Shown here piece by piece: positions 34,337 through 42,464 of a stretch of 64,000 bases of DNA (position 1 is the first letter of the stretch; each line of letters opens with the position of its first letter). Source of the DNA: Chloroflexota bacterium (GTDB lineage Bacteria > Chloroflexota > Anaerolineae > Anaerolineales > Villigracilaceae); contig JAJYOU010000003.1 in NCBI GenBank assembly GCA_021795965.1, positions 62,001 to 126,000 on the forward strand, written 5' to 3'. Both the position numbers and the translations under genes were made by a program. The notes below the pieces were generated by a model. The model ran no database searches. It worked only from the letters and a program-made list of their open reading frames with translations, and had not been told where the DNA came from.

Positions 34337-35446
34337 ATGACTACCTACAACTTTCAACGTCTAAAAATAAGCAGCCTCACAGCTGGAATAATCGTTCTTT
34401 TGCTGTGTTTCGTCTTTATTACTCCGGCTCGAGCCGGACAGCCAGCCCAGGAAACTGATAAATATTGTCTTTCCTGTCACTCCGATTCAAACCTGAGCAT
34501 GACCATGCCAAGCGGGGAAAAAGTCTCCTTATTTGTATCCCTGGATTCGATCGAACATTCAGTGCATGGCAAATTGGGGATGGAATGTGAAGCCTGTCAT
34601 ACCAACCTCTCCACTTTCCCTCATCCACAACAAAACTTCCAATCCAGGCGGGACCTCTCGATCTCTTTGTACCAGGCCTGCCAGAAATGCCATGCAGATA
34701 ATTACGAGAAAACCAAGGATAGCTATCACGCCAAAATTGCTGCGGAGGGGAATAAGAACGCTGCTATCTGCACCGATTGCCACGGTTATCACGATATCCA
34801 GGTACCCGATCAACCCCGTTCCAGAATTTCCACAACCTGCAGTAAATGCCATGCTGAAATTTATAACACTTACAAAGAAAGCGTTCATGGATCTGCGCTG
34901 ATCAATGAGAATAACCAGGATGTCCCTGTTTGTACAGATTGTCATGGAGTTCACAATATTCTGGACCCACGCACGGCAAATTTCCGGGTTCAAACTCCCG
35001 AAATGTGCGCCCGCTGCCATGCAGACAAAACCTTGATGGACAAATATGGCTTGTCCACTGATGTCTACAGTCTTTACAAAACATCCTGGCACGGTGTCGA
35101 TATCTCGGTCTATAAAGCTCGCTGGCCAACCATCTGGCATGATAGTGCCGTCTGTTCAGACTGCCACGGCACGCATAATATTTTCAAGACCGACGATCCG
35201 AGGTCCGAGGTTAACCCGAAAAATCTTCTGCAAACTTGTCGTAAATGCCACCCTGACGCGGGTCCAAATTGGACAGGTGCCTGGACTGGTCATAACAAGA
35301 TCAGTCTGCAGCGAACACCCATGCTTTTCTATGTTGATGCTTTTTATTCCTCCTTCACCCCCTTCATTTTATGGATCTGCATCATTTACGTGGTTTTGCA
35401 AATCATCCACGCAATTGTTGACCGTTTCAGGAGTAACCTGCCATGA
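34337..35446 (+). CDS. Nonahaem cytochrome c with C-terminal membrane anchor (copy 1)
   Basis: 369 aa. Signal peptide ending ARAGQP. Nine CxxCH motifs (CLSCH, CEACH, CQKCH, CTDCH, CSKCH, CTDCH, CARCH, CSDCH, CRKCH), with spaced extra His such as SVHG and SWHG that can be distal ligands. A C-terminal transmembrane helix follows (about 336-360, FYSSFTPFILWICIIYVVL). The haem binding repeats (C-x-x-CH-x(n)-SVHG, CTDCHGxH) are shared with copies 2 and 3 (36165, 41172). Its stop overlaps the start of the cytochrome b gene (ATGA), so the two make one complex. Located outside the membrane. Confidence 0.9.
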   Translation: MTTYNFQRLKISSLTAGIIVLLLCFVFITPARAGQPAQETDKYCLSCHSDSNLSMTMPSGEKVSLFVSLDSIEHSVHGKLGMECEACHTNLSTFPHPQQNFQSRRDLSISLYQACQKCHADNYEKTKDSYHAKIAAEGNKNAAICTDCHGYHDIQVPDQPRSRISTTCSKCHAEIYNTYKESVHGSALINENNQDVPVCTDCHGVHNILDPRTANFRVQTPEMCARCHADKTLMDKYGLSTDVYSLYKTSWHGVDISVYKARWPTIWHDSAVCSDCHGTHNIFKTDDPRSEVNPKNLLQTCRKCHPDAGPNWTGAWTGHNKISLQRTPMLFYVDAFYSSFTPFILWICIIYVVLQIIHAIVDRFRSNLP

Positions 35447-36168
35447 CCGACAAAAAACCACAAGTACAAATCCAACAAGAGCGGACCTATCCCAGGTTTG
35501 ACCTGGGCCAGCGTTGGGAACATGGGTTGCTGGTAATCAGTGCAACAGTTCTTATGCTGACTGGGCTTCCGCAAAAATTTCGAGATTTGTCATGGAGCCA
35601 GTATCTTCTTTCAACCCCACACAGGCTGGAAATTTTCCAGCAAATTCACCATATTGCGGCATTGGTGCTCATTCTTGAAGCCCTTTATCACATTGGGAAA
35701 GCTATTTATCAACTTTCCAAACGTAAACTTTCAGCGGAATTTTTCCCCACCATGCAGGATGTTAAAGATGCCGGTCACATGTTGCAATATCTTTTCTTCC
35801 TCCGCAAGGATAAACCCAAATACGGGAAATATAATTTTGAACAGAAAGTGACTTATTGGGTTGTCTTTTTAGGCTTTCTGCTGATGATCATCAGCGGTTT
35901 GATCATCTGGTTTCCAATATTTTTTACAGATTACCTGCCTGGAGGTATCATTCCGGCAGCCAAATTAATGCACAGCACTGAAGCCATGGTAGCCACCATT
36001 TTCATATTAATCTGGCATTTCTACCACGTACACATTGAAAGATTAAACTTAAGCATCTTTACCGGGCGTTTGAGCGAAAAAGAGATGAAGGTTTACCACT
36101 CCCGGGAATATGAGCGCTTGAATCGAAAAAGCTCAAAGGAAATCAATAAACCAGGAGACCGGAAGTGA
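35443..36168 (+). CDS. Di-haem cytochrome b (FdnI/NarI-type) of the array, copy 1
   Basis: 241 aa, four transmembrane helices. Four His with fixed spacing: His27 and His83 (56 apart), His177 and His192 (15 apart), the pattern of cytochrome b subunits of formate dehydrogenase/Ni-Fe hydrogenase type. Copies 2 and 3 keep exactly the same distances. The WHFYHVHI segment lies at 191-198. It would oxidise or reduce menaquinone and exchange electrons with the attached nonahaem protein. Overlaps both neighbours (ATGA before; GTG start of the next gene at 36165). Confidence 0.88.
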   Translation: MTDKKPQVQIQQERTYPRFDLGQRWEHGLLVISATVLMLTGLPQKFRDLSWSQYLLSTPHRLEIFQQIHHIAALVLILEALYHIGKAIYQLSKRKLSAEFFPTMQDVKDAGHMLQYLFFLRKDKPKYGKYNFEQKVTYWVVFLGFLLMIISGLIIWFPIFFTDYLPGGIIPAAKLMHSTEAMVATIFILIWHFYHVHIERLNLSIFTGRLSEKEMKVYHSREYERLNRKSSKEINKPGDRK

Positions 36169-37376
36169 TTCGAATTCACCCATTCATCAAAATAGCTGGC
36201 TTGGCAACATTGCTGCTAATCCTGGGTGTTTCAATCCATCCGGTTAAAGCAGCCCCCACTTCTCAGGTTCCGACCGCGCAAAAAGCACTGATCAACCCCG
36301 ACGATTCTGCCTGTCTTGCCTGCCATCAAAACCCGAACTTTAATATTACAATCGGCATTCAGCAAAAGGAAACTCTCAGCCTTTTTGTTGATCCATCCAA
36401 GTTCCAACATTCGGTGCATGGAGAAATTGGAATTTCCTGTATAGGGTGTCACGAGGGGTTTAAACCTGAAGCCGGGCATGGCATGGTTTATGGCAGTCAT
36501 CGTGAATTGACCCTGCGCATGAATACTATTTGTGCGAACTGCCATCAGAAACAATCCGACCAGGAAAAAGACAGTGTCCATGCAGCCGCGCGGGCAGCAG
36601 GAAAACTCGAAGCCGCGATTTGCACAGACTGCCATACCGCGCATGAAGTCCAGCGTCTGAAAGATCCAAAAACCGGACAATTATTTCCAACGACGAGAAT
36701 CTGGATCCCGCTGACCTGCCAAAAATGCCATAGTACCATTTATGAAAAATATCGCAACAGTGTGCATGGTATCGCCCTGACAGATGGGAATAATCCTGAT
36801 GTGCCAACATGTATCGACTGCCACGGCGTTCATATCATTGAAGATCCAACCACTGCAAAATTCCGTCTTGACAGCCCGATGCTGTGCGCAAAATGTCATA
36901 CAAACCCGGCCATTATGGACAAGTATGGCATTTCCACACAAGTCTTGAACACCTACGTGGCAGATTTTCATGGAACCACGGTCACGATTTTTGAAAAATT
37001 ATCCCCCGATTCCGTCACAAACAAGCCTGTTTGCTACGACTGCCACGGTGTGCATGATATTACCAATGTTAACGACCCGCAAAAAGGTCTGACTATCAAG
37101 CAAAATTTACTCAAAAAATGCCAAAGGTGCCATCCTAATGCAAATACCAATTTCCCCGATGCCTGGCTTTCACACTACATCCCGAGCCCGCAGAAATACC
37201 CGATTGTGTATTACATTAATTTGTTCTATACCTTCTTTATTCCCGGGATATTGCTGCCAATGGCGGTATTGGTCTTAATGGATTTCGGACGGGCAATGGT
37301 GAATAAATTTACCAAACCTCACAGCAAGAAAAAAATCTTTTATCACACCAGCGACGGGGAGGATCACCATGAATAA
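36165..37376 (+). CDS. Nonahaem cytochrome c with C-terminal membrane anchor (copy 2)
   Basis: 403 aa; GTG start at 36165 overlaps the previous stop (GTGA), with GGAG upstream. Signal peptide ending VKAAPT. Nine CxxCH (CLACH, CIGCH, CANCH, CTDCH, CQKCH, CIDCH, CAKCH, CYDCH, CQRCH). The sequence segments KYGIST and CTDCHTAH match copies 1 and 3, so these are paralogues. A C-terminal helix (about 355-378) is followed by a Lys/His-rich cytosolic tail (SKKKIFYHTSDGEDHHE). Confidence 0.9.
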   Translation: MIRIHPFIKIAGLATLLLILGVSIHPVKAAPTSQVPTAQKALINPDDSACLACHQNPNFNITIGIQQKETLSLFVDPSKFQHSVHGEIGISCIGCHEGFKPEAGHGMVYGSHRELTLRMNTICANCHQKQSDQEKDSVHAAARAAGKLEAAICTDCHTAHEVQRLKDPKTGQLFPTTRIWIPLTCQKCHSTIYEKYRNSVHGIALTDGNNPDVPTCIDCHGVHIIEDPTTAKFRLDSPMLCAKCHTNPAIMDKYGISTQVLNTYVADFHGTTVTIFEKLSPDSVTNKPVCYDCHGVHDITNVNDPQKGLTIKQNLLKKCQRCHPNANTNFPDAWLSHYIPSPQKYPIVYYINLFYTFFIPGILLPMAVLVLMDFGRAMVNKFTKPHSKKKIFYHTSDGEDHHE

Positions 37377-38577
37377 ACTACCAAAGATGCCCCGGCTCGC
37401 CAGGCGTGATAGAAAACGACCTGTAGTTCAACCACAACCGGAATATAAGCGCTTTGATCTGCTCCAAAGAAGTGAGCATATCCTTTTCCTCCTTTCTTTC
37501 ACGCTCCTTGCCCTGACCGGTTTGCCACAAAAATTTCCACTTTCACCGATCAGCGACTGGATCTTTGGAATGCTTGGCGGTGTGGAAACGGCTCGTGCGA
37601 TACATCACCTTTCTGCCATTGCAATGATCATCATGAGCACTGTCCACATCCTCGAAGTTCCCTACCGGCTTATCGTTTTCCGAACTCCCATCACAATGAT
37701 CCCGTGGCTGGATGATGTGCGTCATGTGTGGGACGATATCCTCTATTATCTTGGATTCCGTAAGCATAAAGCATACTACGGTCGTTATTCTTATGCGGAA
37801 AAAATGGAATACCTTTCGCTGATCTGGGGAACGGTAGTGATGGCTATCACGGGTTTCATGATGTGGAACCCAATCACCACCTTGAAGTTTTTACCCGGCG
37901 AAGCCATTCCGGCTGCCAAAGCCGCACACGGCGGCGAGGCTCTCCTGGCTGTACTCGCAATCATCATCTGGCACTTCTACCATGTTCATATTAAAATGTT
38001 CAATAAGAGCATGTTCACTGGCTATATGAGCCGGGAAGAGATGCATCATGAACACCCTGCTGAACTGGCAGCCATTGACGAGGGGAAAAAGGTTGCCCCG
38101 AAAATCCCATTAAAAACTTTGACCTTACGGCGACTGATGTATCTGCCCTTCGCCGGAGTGACCCTCGCGGCTGCAGGTTTTGCCCTTTTCTACCTGGTGG
38201 ATTACGAAAATACCGCCATTAACTATGCACCTCCTGGCGAAACCGCGAAGGTTTTCGCACCATTGCCAACTCAAACTCCGCTTCCGACCCAGGCTGTACC
38301 CACTCCTGCCGCCCTGACCTGGACCTCTTTCGTCGGACCTCTTTTGCAACAAAAATGCACTGTCTGTCACGGCGTCAATGGTGTGGCTGGTTTGAATCTA
38401 ACCACCTATTCTGACGCAATGAAGGGTGCCACCACGGGTCCTGTAATTGTCAGCAATGATGCTGCCAACAGCCTGCTCTACCAAATTCAATCGGCAGGAG
38501 GTCACCCTGGACAGCTCCAGGCAAATGAATTGGAATTTATCAAACAGTGGATCGATGCAGGTGCACCAGAAAATTAA
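37369..38577 (+). CDS. Di-haem cytochrome b fused to a C-terminal cytochrome c domain
   Basis: 402 aa. Residues about 30-220 form a four-helix cytochrome b with His37/His93 (56 apart) and His187/His202 (15 apart). A fifth helix (about 254-277) leads outside to a Thr/Pro linker and one cytochrome c motif CTVCHGVNG (about 335), with the GLNLTTYSDAMKG and LEFIKQWIDAGAP segments typical of the planctomycete/c6-like type. Thus this copy carries its own monohaem domain. The start overlaps the previous gene by 8 nt. It ends the first block of the array; a terminator follows. Confidence 0.9.
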   Translation: MNKLPKMPRLARRDRKRPVVQPQPEYKRFDLLQRSEHILFLLSFTLLALTGLPQKFPLSPISDWIFGMLGGVETARAIHHLSAIAMIIMSTVHILEVPYRLIVFRTPITMIPWLDDVRHVWDDILYYLGFRKHKAYYGRYSYAEKMEYLSLIWGTVVMAITGFMMWNPITTLKFLPGEAIPAAKAAHGGEALLAVLAIIIWHFYHVHIKMFNKSMFTGYMSREEMHHEHPAELAAIDEGKKVAPKIPLKTLTLRRLMYLPFAGVTLAAAGFALFYLVDYENTAINYAPPGETAKVFAPLPTQTPLPTQAVPTPAALTWTSFVGPLLQQKCTVCHGVNGVAGLNLTTYSDAMKGATTGPVIVSNDAANSLLYQIQSAGGHPGQLQANELEFIKQWIDAGAPEN

Positions 38578-38600
38578 ATTTGCCTGTTAATATCAATAAA

Positions 38601-38635
38601 AAAATGGTTTCCTTTACGCAAGGGAAACCATTTTT
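38601..38635. terminator. Terminator after the first multihaem block
   Basis: Inverted repeat AAAATGGTTTCCTTT / AAGGGAAACCATTTT around 38601-38634 with loop ACGC (one mismatch), T-run after it on the plus strand and A-run before it, so it could serve both strands. It lies 24 nt after the cytochrome b-c stop and about 100 nt from the convergent zinc-ribbon gene. Confidence 0.85.
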
Positions 38636-38735
38636 GTTTCTGATGGATTTAATTTTGTCTTTATTGCTCAATAGTGTCCGACCAGAATCGATTTTTTTTA
38701 ACCGCCGAGTCACTCACTTCTCCACAATAGTTAAC

Positions 38736-39674
38736 TCAGATCTCCCGGATTCGGGCACCGCAGGTGCGACAGAAGCGATCGCCTGGTTTGGCCAGCTTGC
38801 CGCATTGGGAACAATGAACCTCGCTGCTGCCAACCTCCTCCACTTCGAGCGCGCGTACAGAATGGCGCTTTCGGGATGAGCCTGCCCTTTCAGGTCCCTT
38901 TTTGGAAGTCCAGTAGATATACCCCGCAACCAGCAGACAAATCACTCCAAACCCAACCAGTAACCAGGGTGCATTCGCCGTGAGGTCTGAAAGCCAGGAG
39001 TTCCAGCCGGATTGACCTGGTAAATTTTGGTCGAGAGGAGCACTTGGTTGAACTTTTAGAAATGCAGTGCTGGGAGAATCGGTCTCTCGCTGATATTTGA
39101 TCACAAATGATAATTCCTGACCGGGTGCGAGATTGGTCCTGGTCATGCTGCTTAATTGAAAACCGTCAGTATCCACGGTTGAATTGGTCAGAGGCGGAAC
39201 AACACTCACATTGGTTGATTGCAAAGGCTGGCGAAATTCAAAACTGAAGTTTTTGACTGCATAATCTCCCAACCATTGATAGGTAAATTCCCGTTGATTA
39301 CCAGTTTTCAACAGGTTGGGATCATAATATTCGATCTGAAGAAAGCGACCAGTCGCGGTCAAATTTATTCGTGAGTAATCAGTGCTAGTCGTGAATGTTT
39401 TGATCACTCCTGCGTCTGATACCCTGTCAAACGCATCTCCCACCGCAACCGCCGAGAGTTCCTTGACACTGGCTGGTAAGCGTAAAATAACATCCGTTGG
39501 CAGGTTGACGCCCGGATCGAGCGCAATTTTATAAATCACCAGGGCGGTGGAGGTGTCATATTCTGGCCAAATACTCACGTCCATGGATTCAAAAGTGATA
39601 GGACTTTGAGCTTTCGCGCTGGCAGGAAAAATCAACAAGGCTAAAATGAAAATAATTATGAAATACTTTCGCAT
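38736..39674 (-). CDS. Exported beta-domain protein with transmembrane helix and C-terminal zinc ribbon
   Basis: 312 aa from the ATG at 39674 (GGAGG 7 nt upstream). Signal peptide (FIIIFILALLIFPASAKAQ), an extracytoplasmic beta-rich region (about 20-210), a transmembrane helix (about 229-250, NAPWLLVGFGVICLLVAGY), a basic stretch, and a C-terminal zinc ribbon CSQCGK-x(7)-FCRTCG. This plan (outside beta domain, helix, cytosolic metal knuckle) repeats the layout of the 24202-26184 gene's second half. Function unknown; convergent with the array. Confidence 0.7.
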   Translation of the reverse strand: MRKYFIIIFILALLIFPASAKAQSPITFESMDVSIWPEYDTSTALVIYKIALDPGVNLPTDVILRLPASVKELSAVAVGDAFDRVSDAGVIKTFTTSTDYSRINLTATGRFLQIEYYDPNLLKTGNQREFTYQWLGDYAVKNFSFEFRQPLQSTNVSVVPPLTNSTVDTDGFQLSSMTRTNLAPGQELSFVIKYQRETDSPSTAFLKVQPSAPLDQNLPGQSGWNSWLSDLTANAPWLLVGFGVICLLVAGYIYWTSKKGPERAGSSRKRHSVRALEVEEVGSSEVHCSQCGKLAKPGDRFCRTCGARIREI

Positions 39675-39865
39675 AACAGGACCTCCATCCAAGAAATACG
39701 AGCAGATATTACCATAAATTTTTAAGATTTATTTAAGTTAAAGAGGTTCTAACCAAGGTCTAAAGTTTCTAATGCCGGTTTTTTTTAACAGGATTCGCTT
39801 TCGCGCCCTCGTGATTCCCTTATCTAATAAGATCCGCCCAGGTCGAATTGGATATATTAACATGA

Positions 39866-39887
39866 TAAAATCATTTAGATGATTTTA
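39866..39887. promoter_or_regulatory. Palindrome upstream of the response regulator gene
   Basis: TAAAATCAT-N4-ATGATTTTA, a perfect 9-bp inverted repeat ending 73 nt before the response regulator start. A third copy of the half-site (AAAATCATTT) follows at 39899. It could be an autoregulatory operator for the NarL-type regulator, or an operator for a global anaerobic factor. Confidence 0.5.
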
Positions 39888-39960
39888 AATTTGATCAACA
39901 AAATCATTTGGGGTCACAATAGAAAAATACGGCTCCAGGTTTTCTGAAAGACCCTGATAA

Positions 39961-40584
39961 ATGAGAATTTTTGTCATAGATGATCATTCCCTGTTTCGAG
40001 ATGGGGTTACCAGTTTGCTGAATGTCGGCGGGCATGATGTCGTCGGTCAGGCTGGGGATGGAAAAACAGCCCTGGAAAAAGTATTAACACTGCGACCTGA
40101 CCTGGTTTTGTTGGATATCAACTTGCCTGAAATGGATGGAATTCAGACTTTAAAGGAAATAAAAGCCGCCCTCCCTGAAACCAAAATCGTCATCCTGACT
40201 ATTTCCGAAGAAGATCATCATATTTTTTCAGCCATTAAAGCCGGGGCGGATGGTTACTTATTAAAATATCTGAATGCCCAGGAATTCCTCAAAATATTGG
40301 GTGAATTGGAGCATGGCATGCCTGCAGTTGATCCTTCGATCGCGGGACGTTTGTACAGACATTTTGGACAGGATGCAGTGGATTCCAGGGACCTGACTCT
40401 TTCCGAGAGGGAAATTGAAGTCCTTAAGCTGGTGGCTGAAGGCAAATCAAACCGCGATGTTGCCCAATCTCTTTCTATCAGCGAAAATACAATCAAATTC
40501 CACGTCAGGAAAATCATGGCGAAATTGAACACATCCAATCGGACCGAAACAGTCGTGGTGGCTTCACAAAAGAAATTGATCTAA
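39961..40584 (+). CDS. NarL/FixJ family response regulator
   Basis: 207 aa. Receiver domain with Asp7/Asp8, phospho-acceptor Asp52 (LLDINLP), Thr80 and Lys102 all in place; C-terminal LuxR-type HTH (LTLSEREIEVLKLVAEGKSNRDVAQSLSISENTIKFHVRKIMAKL). No sensor kinase is in the window, so it is an orphan here. Its position between the first array block and the pseudo-receiver suggests control of cytochrome gene expression, for example by redox state; inference. Confidence 0.93.
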   Translation: MRIFVIDDHSLFRDGVTSLLNVGGHDVVGQAGDGKTALEKVLTLRPDLVLLDINLPEMDGIQTLKEIKAALPETKIVILTISEEDHHIFSAIKAGADGYLLKYLNAQEFLKILGELEHGMPAVDPSIAGRLYRHFGQDAVDSRDLTLSEREIEVLKLVAEGKSNRDVAQSLSISENTIKFHVRKIMAKLNTSNRTETVVVASQKKLI

Positions 40585-40633
40585 AATCCCCCGATTAATA
40601 CAGTTTTATACTGATGCAACCCTCCTTCTTTCG

Positions 40634-40675
40634 AGGATTATTAAAACTATACTAAAGTGTAGTTTCAATAATCCT
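40634..40675. repeat. Near-perfect 42-nt hairpin/inverted repeat
   Basis: Arms at 40634-40653 and 40656-40675 match at 18 of 20 positions (begin AGGATTATT, end AATAATCCT) with a 2-nt loop. It starts 50 nt after the response regulator stop and ends 106 nt before the pseudo-receiver start. No T-run follows, so it is not a typical terminator. It may be a protein-binding palindrome or an RNA hairpin in the pseudo-receiver leader. Confidence 0.7.
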
Positions 40676-40780
40676 ATTTACCATCCTTTCGGCGATATCA
40701 ATCTACCTTTTGGAATGTTGTCTCATTTAATTTTAATATTATAATTGTTCGATAATTCACAATATGATGAAATTGGGCTT

Positions 40781-41167
40781 ATGATCACCTTTGCGGTAAT
40801 ATCAGATCATTCTTTGATGATGGAAGGGATTATTTCCCGTCTTTCATTAATCGAGCCTCCTATTATCGTTCACCTGATGGAATCTGCTCAAAAATCAGTG
40901 ATCGAAGAGTTGGTGACCACACAGCCCGAGGTCATCATCGTTGAATCCAAAATATTAAGCAACCCTGTTATTTTTTCACTAAACCGCTTATTTACCGAAT
41001 TATCCAGGGTTGTTGTCATTGAGGTCAGCTTGCATTCATCAATTATACAGATCATTGGAAGCAATCAATACGAAGCTTCCAGCGTTTCAGATTTAATCTC
41101 CATTTTTCAAAATGTTTCCGGGTACCCGCCGGCAGATGTTAATTCCTTTAAGGCAGTTGTGTGTTGA
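40781..41167 (+). CDS. Stand-alone degenerate receiver domain (Asp-to-Glu), no output domain
   Basis: 128 aa from the ATG at 40781. It aligns with the receiver half of the preceding regulator: VISDHSLMMEG matches VIDDHSLFRDG and PEVIIVESK matches PDLVLLDIN. One acidic pocket residue is Ser (Asp7-to-Ser8), the phospho-acceptor Asp is Glu55, and the usual Thr and Lys are not conserved. No DNA-binding domain follows; the frame ends at 41167, 4 nt before the multihaem gene. Glu in place of Asp often mimics the phosphorylated state, so this may be a constitutively active partner or inhibitor. It might equally be a decaying copy; the frame is intact and coupled to the next gene. Confidence 0.6.
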   Translation: MITFAVISDHSLMMEGIISRLSLIEPPIIVHLMESAQKSVIEELVTTQPEVIIVESKILSNPVIFSLNRLFTELSRVVVIEVSLHSSIIQIIGSNQYEASSVSDLISIFQNVSGYPPADVNSFKAVVC

Positions 41168-41171
41168 GACC

Positions 41172-42443
41172 ATGAGAATTAATTCACTTATCGTTCGCTC
41201 TTTTGTCCTGATTTTTATCATATTCACTGCGCTGGTCTTGTTAACGAGTATGAATACGACCAGCGTTTCTGCGCATGCCAGGTTTGACCTGACAGGAACC
41301 CCAGCCCCCCAGGCCAGTGCCACTCCTCCCCCTCAAGTCAGCTCAGCCACCCCGCTTCCTGACTCCAATCCACACATCAACGGAGTATGCCTGGGTTGCC
41401 ATGGAAAAATAAAGATGCAAGGCAGGTTGGCGAATGGTGAGTTAATTACACTCAATATCAAAATGCTGACCGACCAGAGTTCCTTCCACACCCAGAAGGG
41501 CGTGAGCTGCACCATCTGCCATCAGGATCAGGTCAATTATCCGCATAAAGGTTCCGCCGATGATTCATGCGCAACCTGTCATCCGCAATCGGTCGACATC
41601 GCTCCAGATTCTGAAGAGACTTTCACTTTTATTCTTCCGTTTAAGGACACCCGAGACCTGGCAATTTCTCTCTCCATAGCCTGTCAAAAATGCCATGGAG
41701 ATAAATTCGAGCAAGTAAAAAACAGCTCGCACACGAAGTTGCTGGCTGAAGGCAATACTGCCACCCCGGTTTGTGTGGATTGCCATACCGGGCATGATAT
41801 TGTCACGGTCGACAGGCAAACGGTTTCAAAAGTCTGCCAGAAATGCCACATGACTGAATACACCGCTTATAAAGCCAGCATCCACGGTTCAGCCCTCGAA
41901 AAGGAAAGCAACCAGGATGTTCCCACCTGCTCCGATTGTCACGGCTCACATGACGTTAAAGGCCCAAGTGATAACAGCTTCCGTCAGACCGCTGCAACTG
42001 AGATTTGCGGCAAATGCCACACCAATAAAGCGATTATGGATAAATACGGCATATCCACCAATGTCCTGACGACTTACATGGACGACGTTCATGGCCGGAC
42101 CTCACTTCTGGGCGGTATTGATAAAAGTGGTATTGTCAAAGCCACCTGCTATGATTGTCACGGCACACATGATATCCTGACTCCTTCCAATCCGTATTCC
42201 AAGGTTTACCCGGAAAACCTGCAGAAGACTTGCCAGCAGTGTCACAAGGATGCCAATATCACCTTTCCTGAAGCCTGGTTGAGCCACAAAACTCCTTCAA
42301 TGAATTCAATGCCTGCATTATTTCTGACAAACCGCTATGCGCTGGACATGGTCGGCATCATCGCAGGTTTGATCGTCCTCTTCATTCTTCTTGACGTTCG
42401 CCGGCAGCTTTCCATGAAAGCCAGGGAACCTGAAAATGAGTAA
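41172..42443 (+). CDS. Decahaem cytochrome c with C-terminal membrane anchor (copy 3)
   Basis: 423 aa from the ATG at 41172, 4 nt after the pseudo-receiver stop. Signal/anchor (about 8-33), a Pro/Ala-rich linker, ten CxxCH motifs (CLGCH, CTICH, CATCH, CQKCH, CVDCH, CQKCH, CSDCH, CGKCH, CYDCH, CQQCH), and a C-terminal transmembrane helix (about 388-410). It shares KYGIST, CYDCHGTHDI and the late segments with copies 1 and 2 and has one extra haem near the N-terminus. Extracytoplasmic; forms a pair with the cytochrome b gene 21 nt downstream. Confidence 0.9.
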   Translation: MRINSLIVRSFVLIFIIFTALVLLTSMNTTSVSAHARFDLTGTPAPQASATPPPQVSSATPLPDSNPHINGVCLGCHGKIKMQGRLANGELITLNIKMLTDQSSFHTQKGVSCTICHQDQVNYPHKGSADDSCATCHPQSVDIAPDSEETFTFILPFKDTRDLAISLSIACQKCHGDKFEQVKNSSHTKLLAEGNTATPVCVDCHTGHDIVTVDRQTVSKVCQKCHMTEYTAYKASIHGSALEKESNQDVPTCSDCHGSHDVKGPSDNSFRQTAATEICGKCHTNKAIMDKYGISTNVLTTYMDDVHGRTSLLGGIDKSGIVKATCYDCHGTHDILTPSNPYSKVYPENLQKTCQQCHKDANITFPEAWLSHKTPSMNSMPALFLTNRYALDMVGIIAGLIVLFILLDVRRQLSMKAREPENE

Positions 42444-42464
42444 TTTACTCCAGGAACTTTCTCG

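Noticed and set aside
34559-35140. 193-codon minus-strand frame in the first nonahaem gene
   Set aside because: Shadow of a gene rich in Cys/His codons; the real frame has nine CxxCH motifs.
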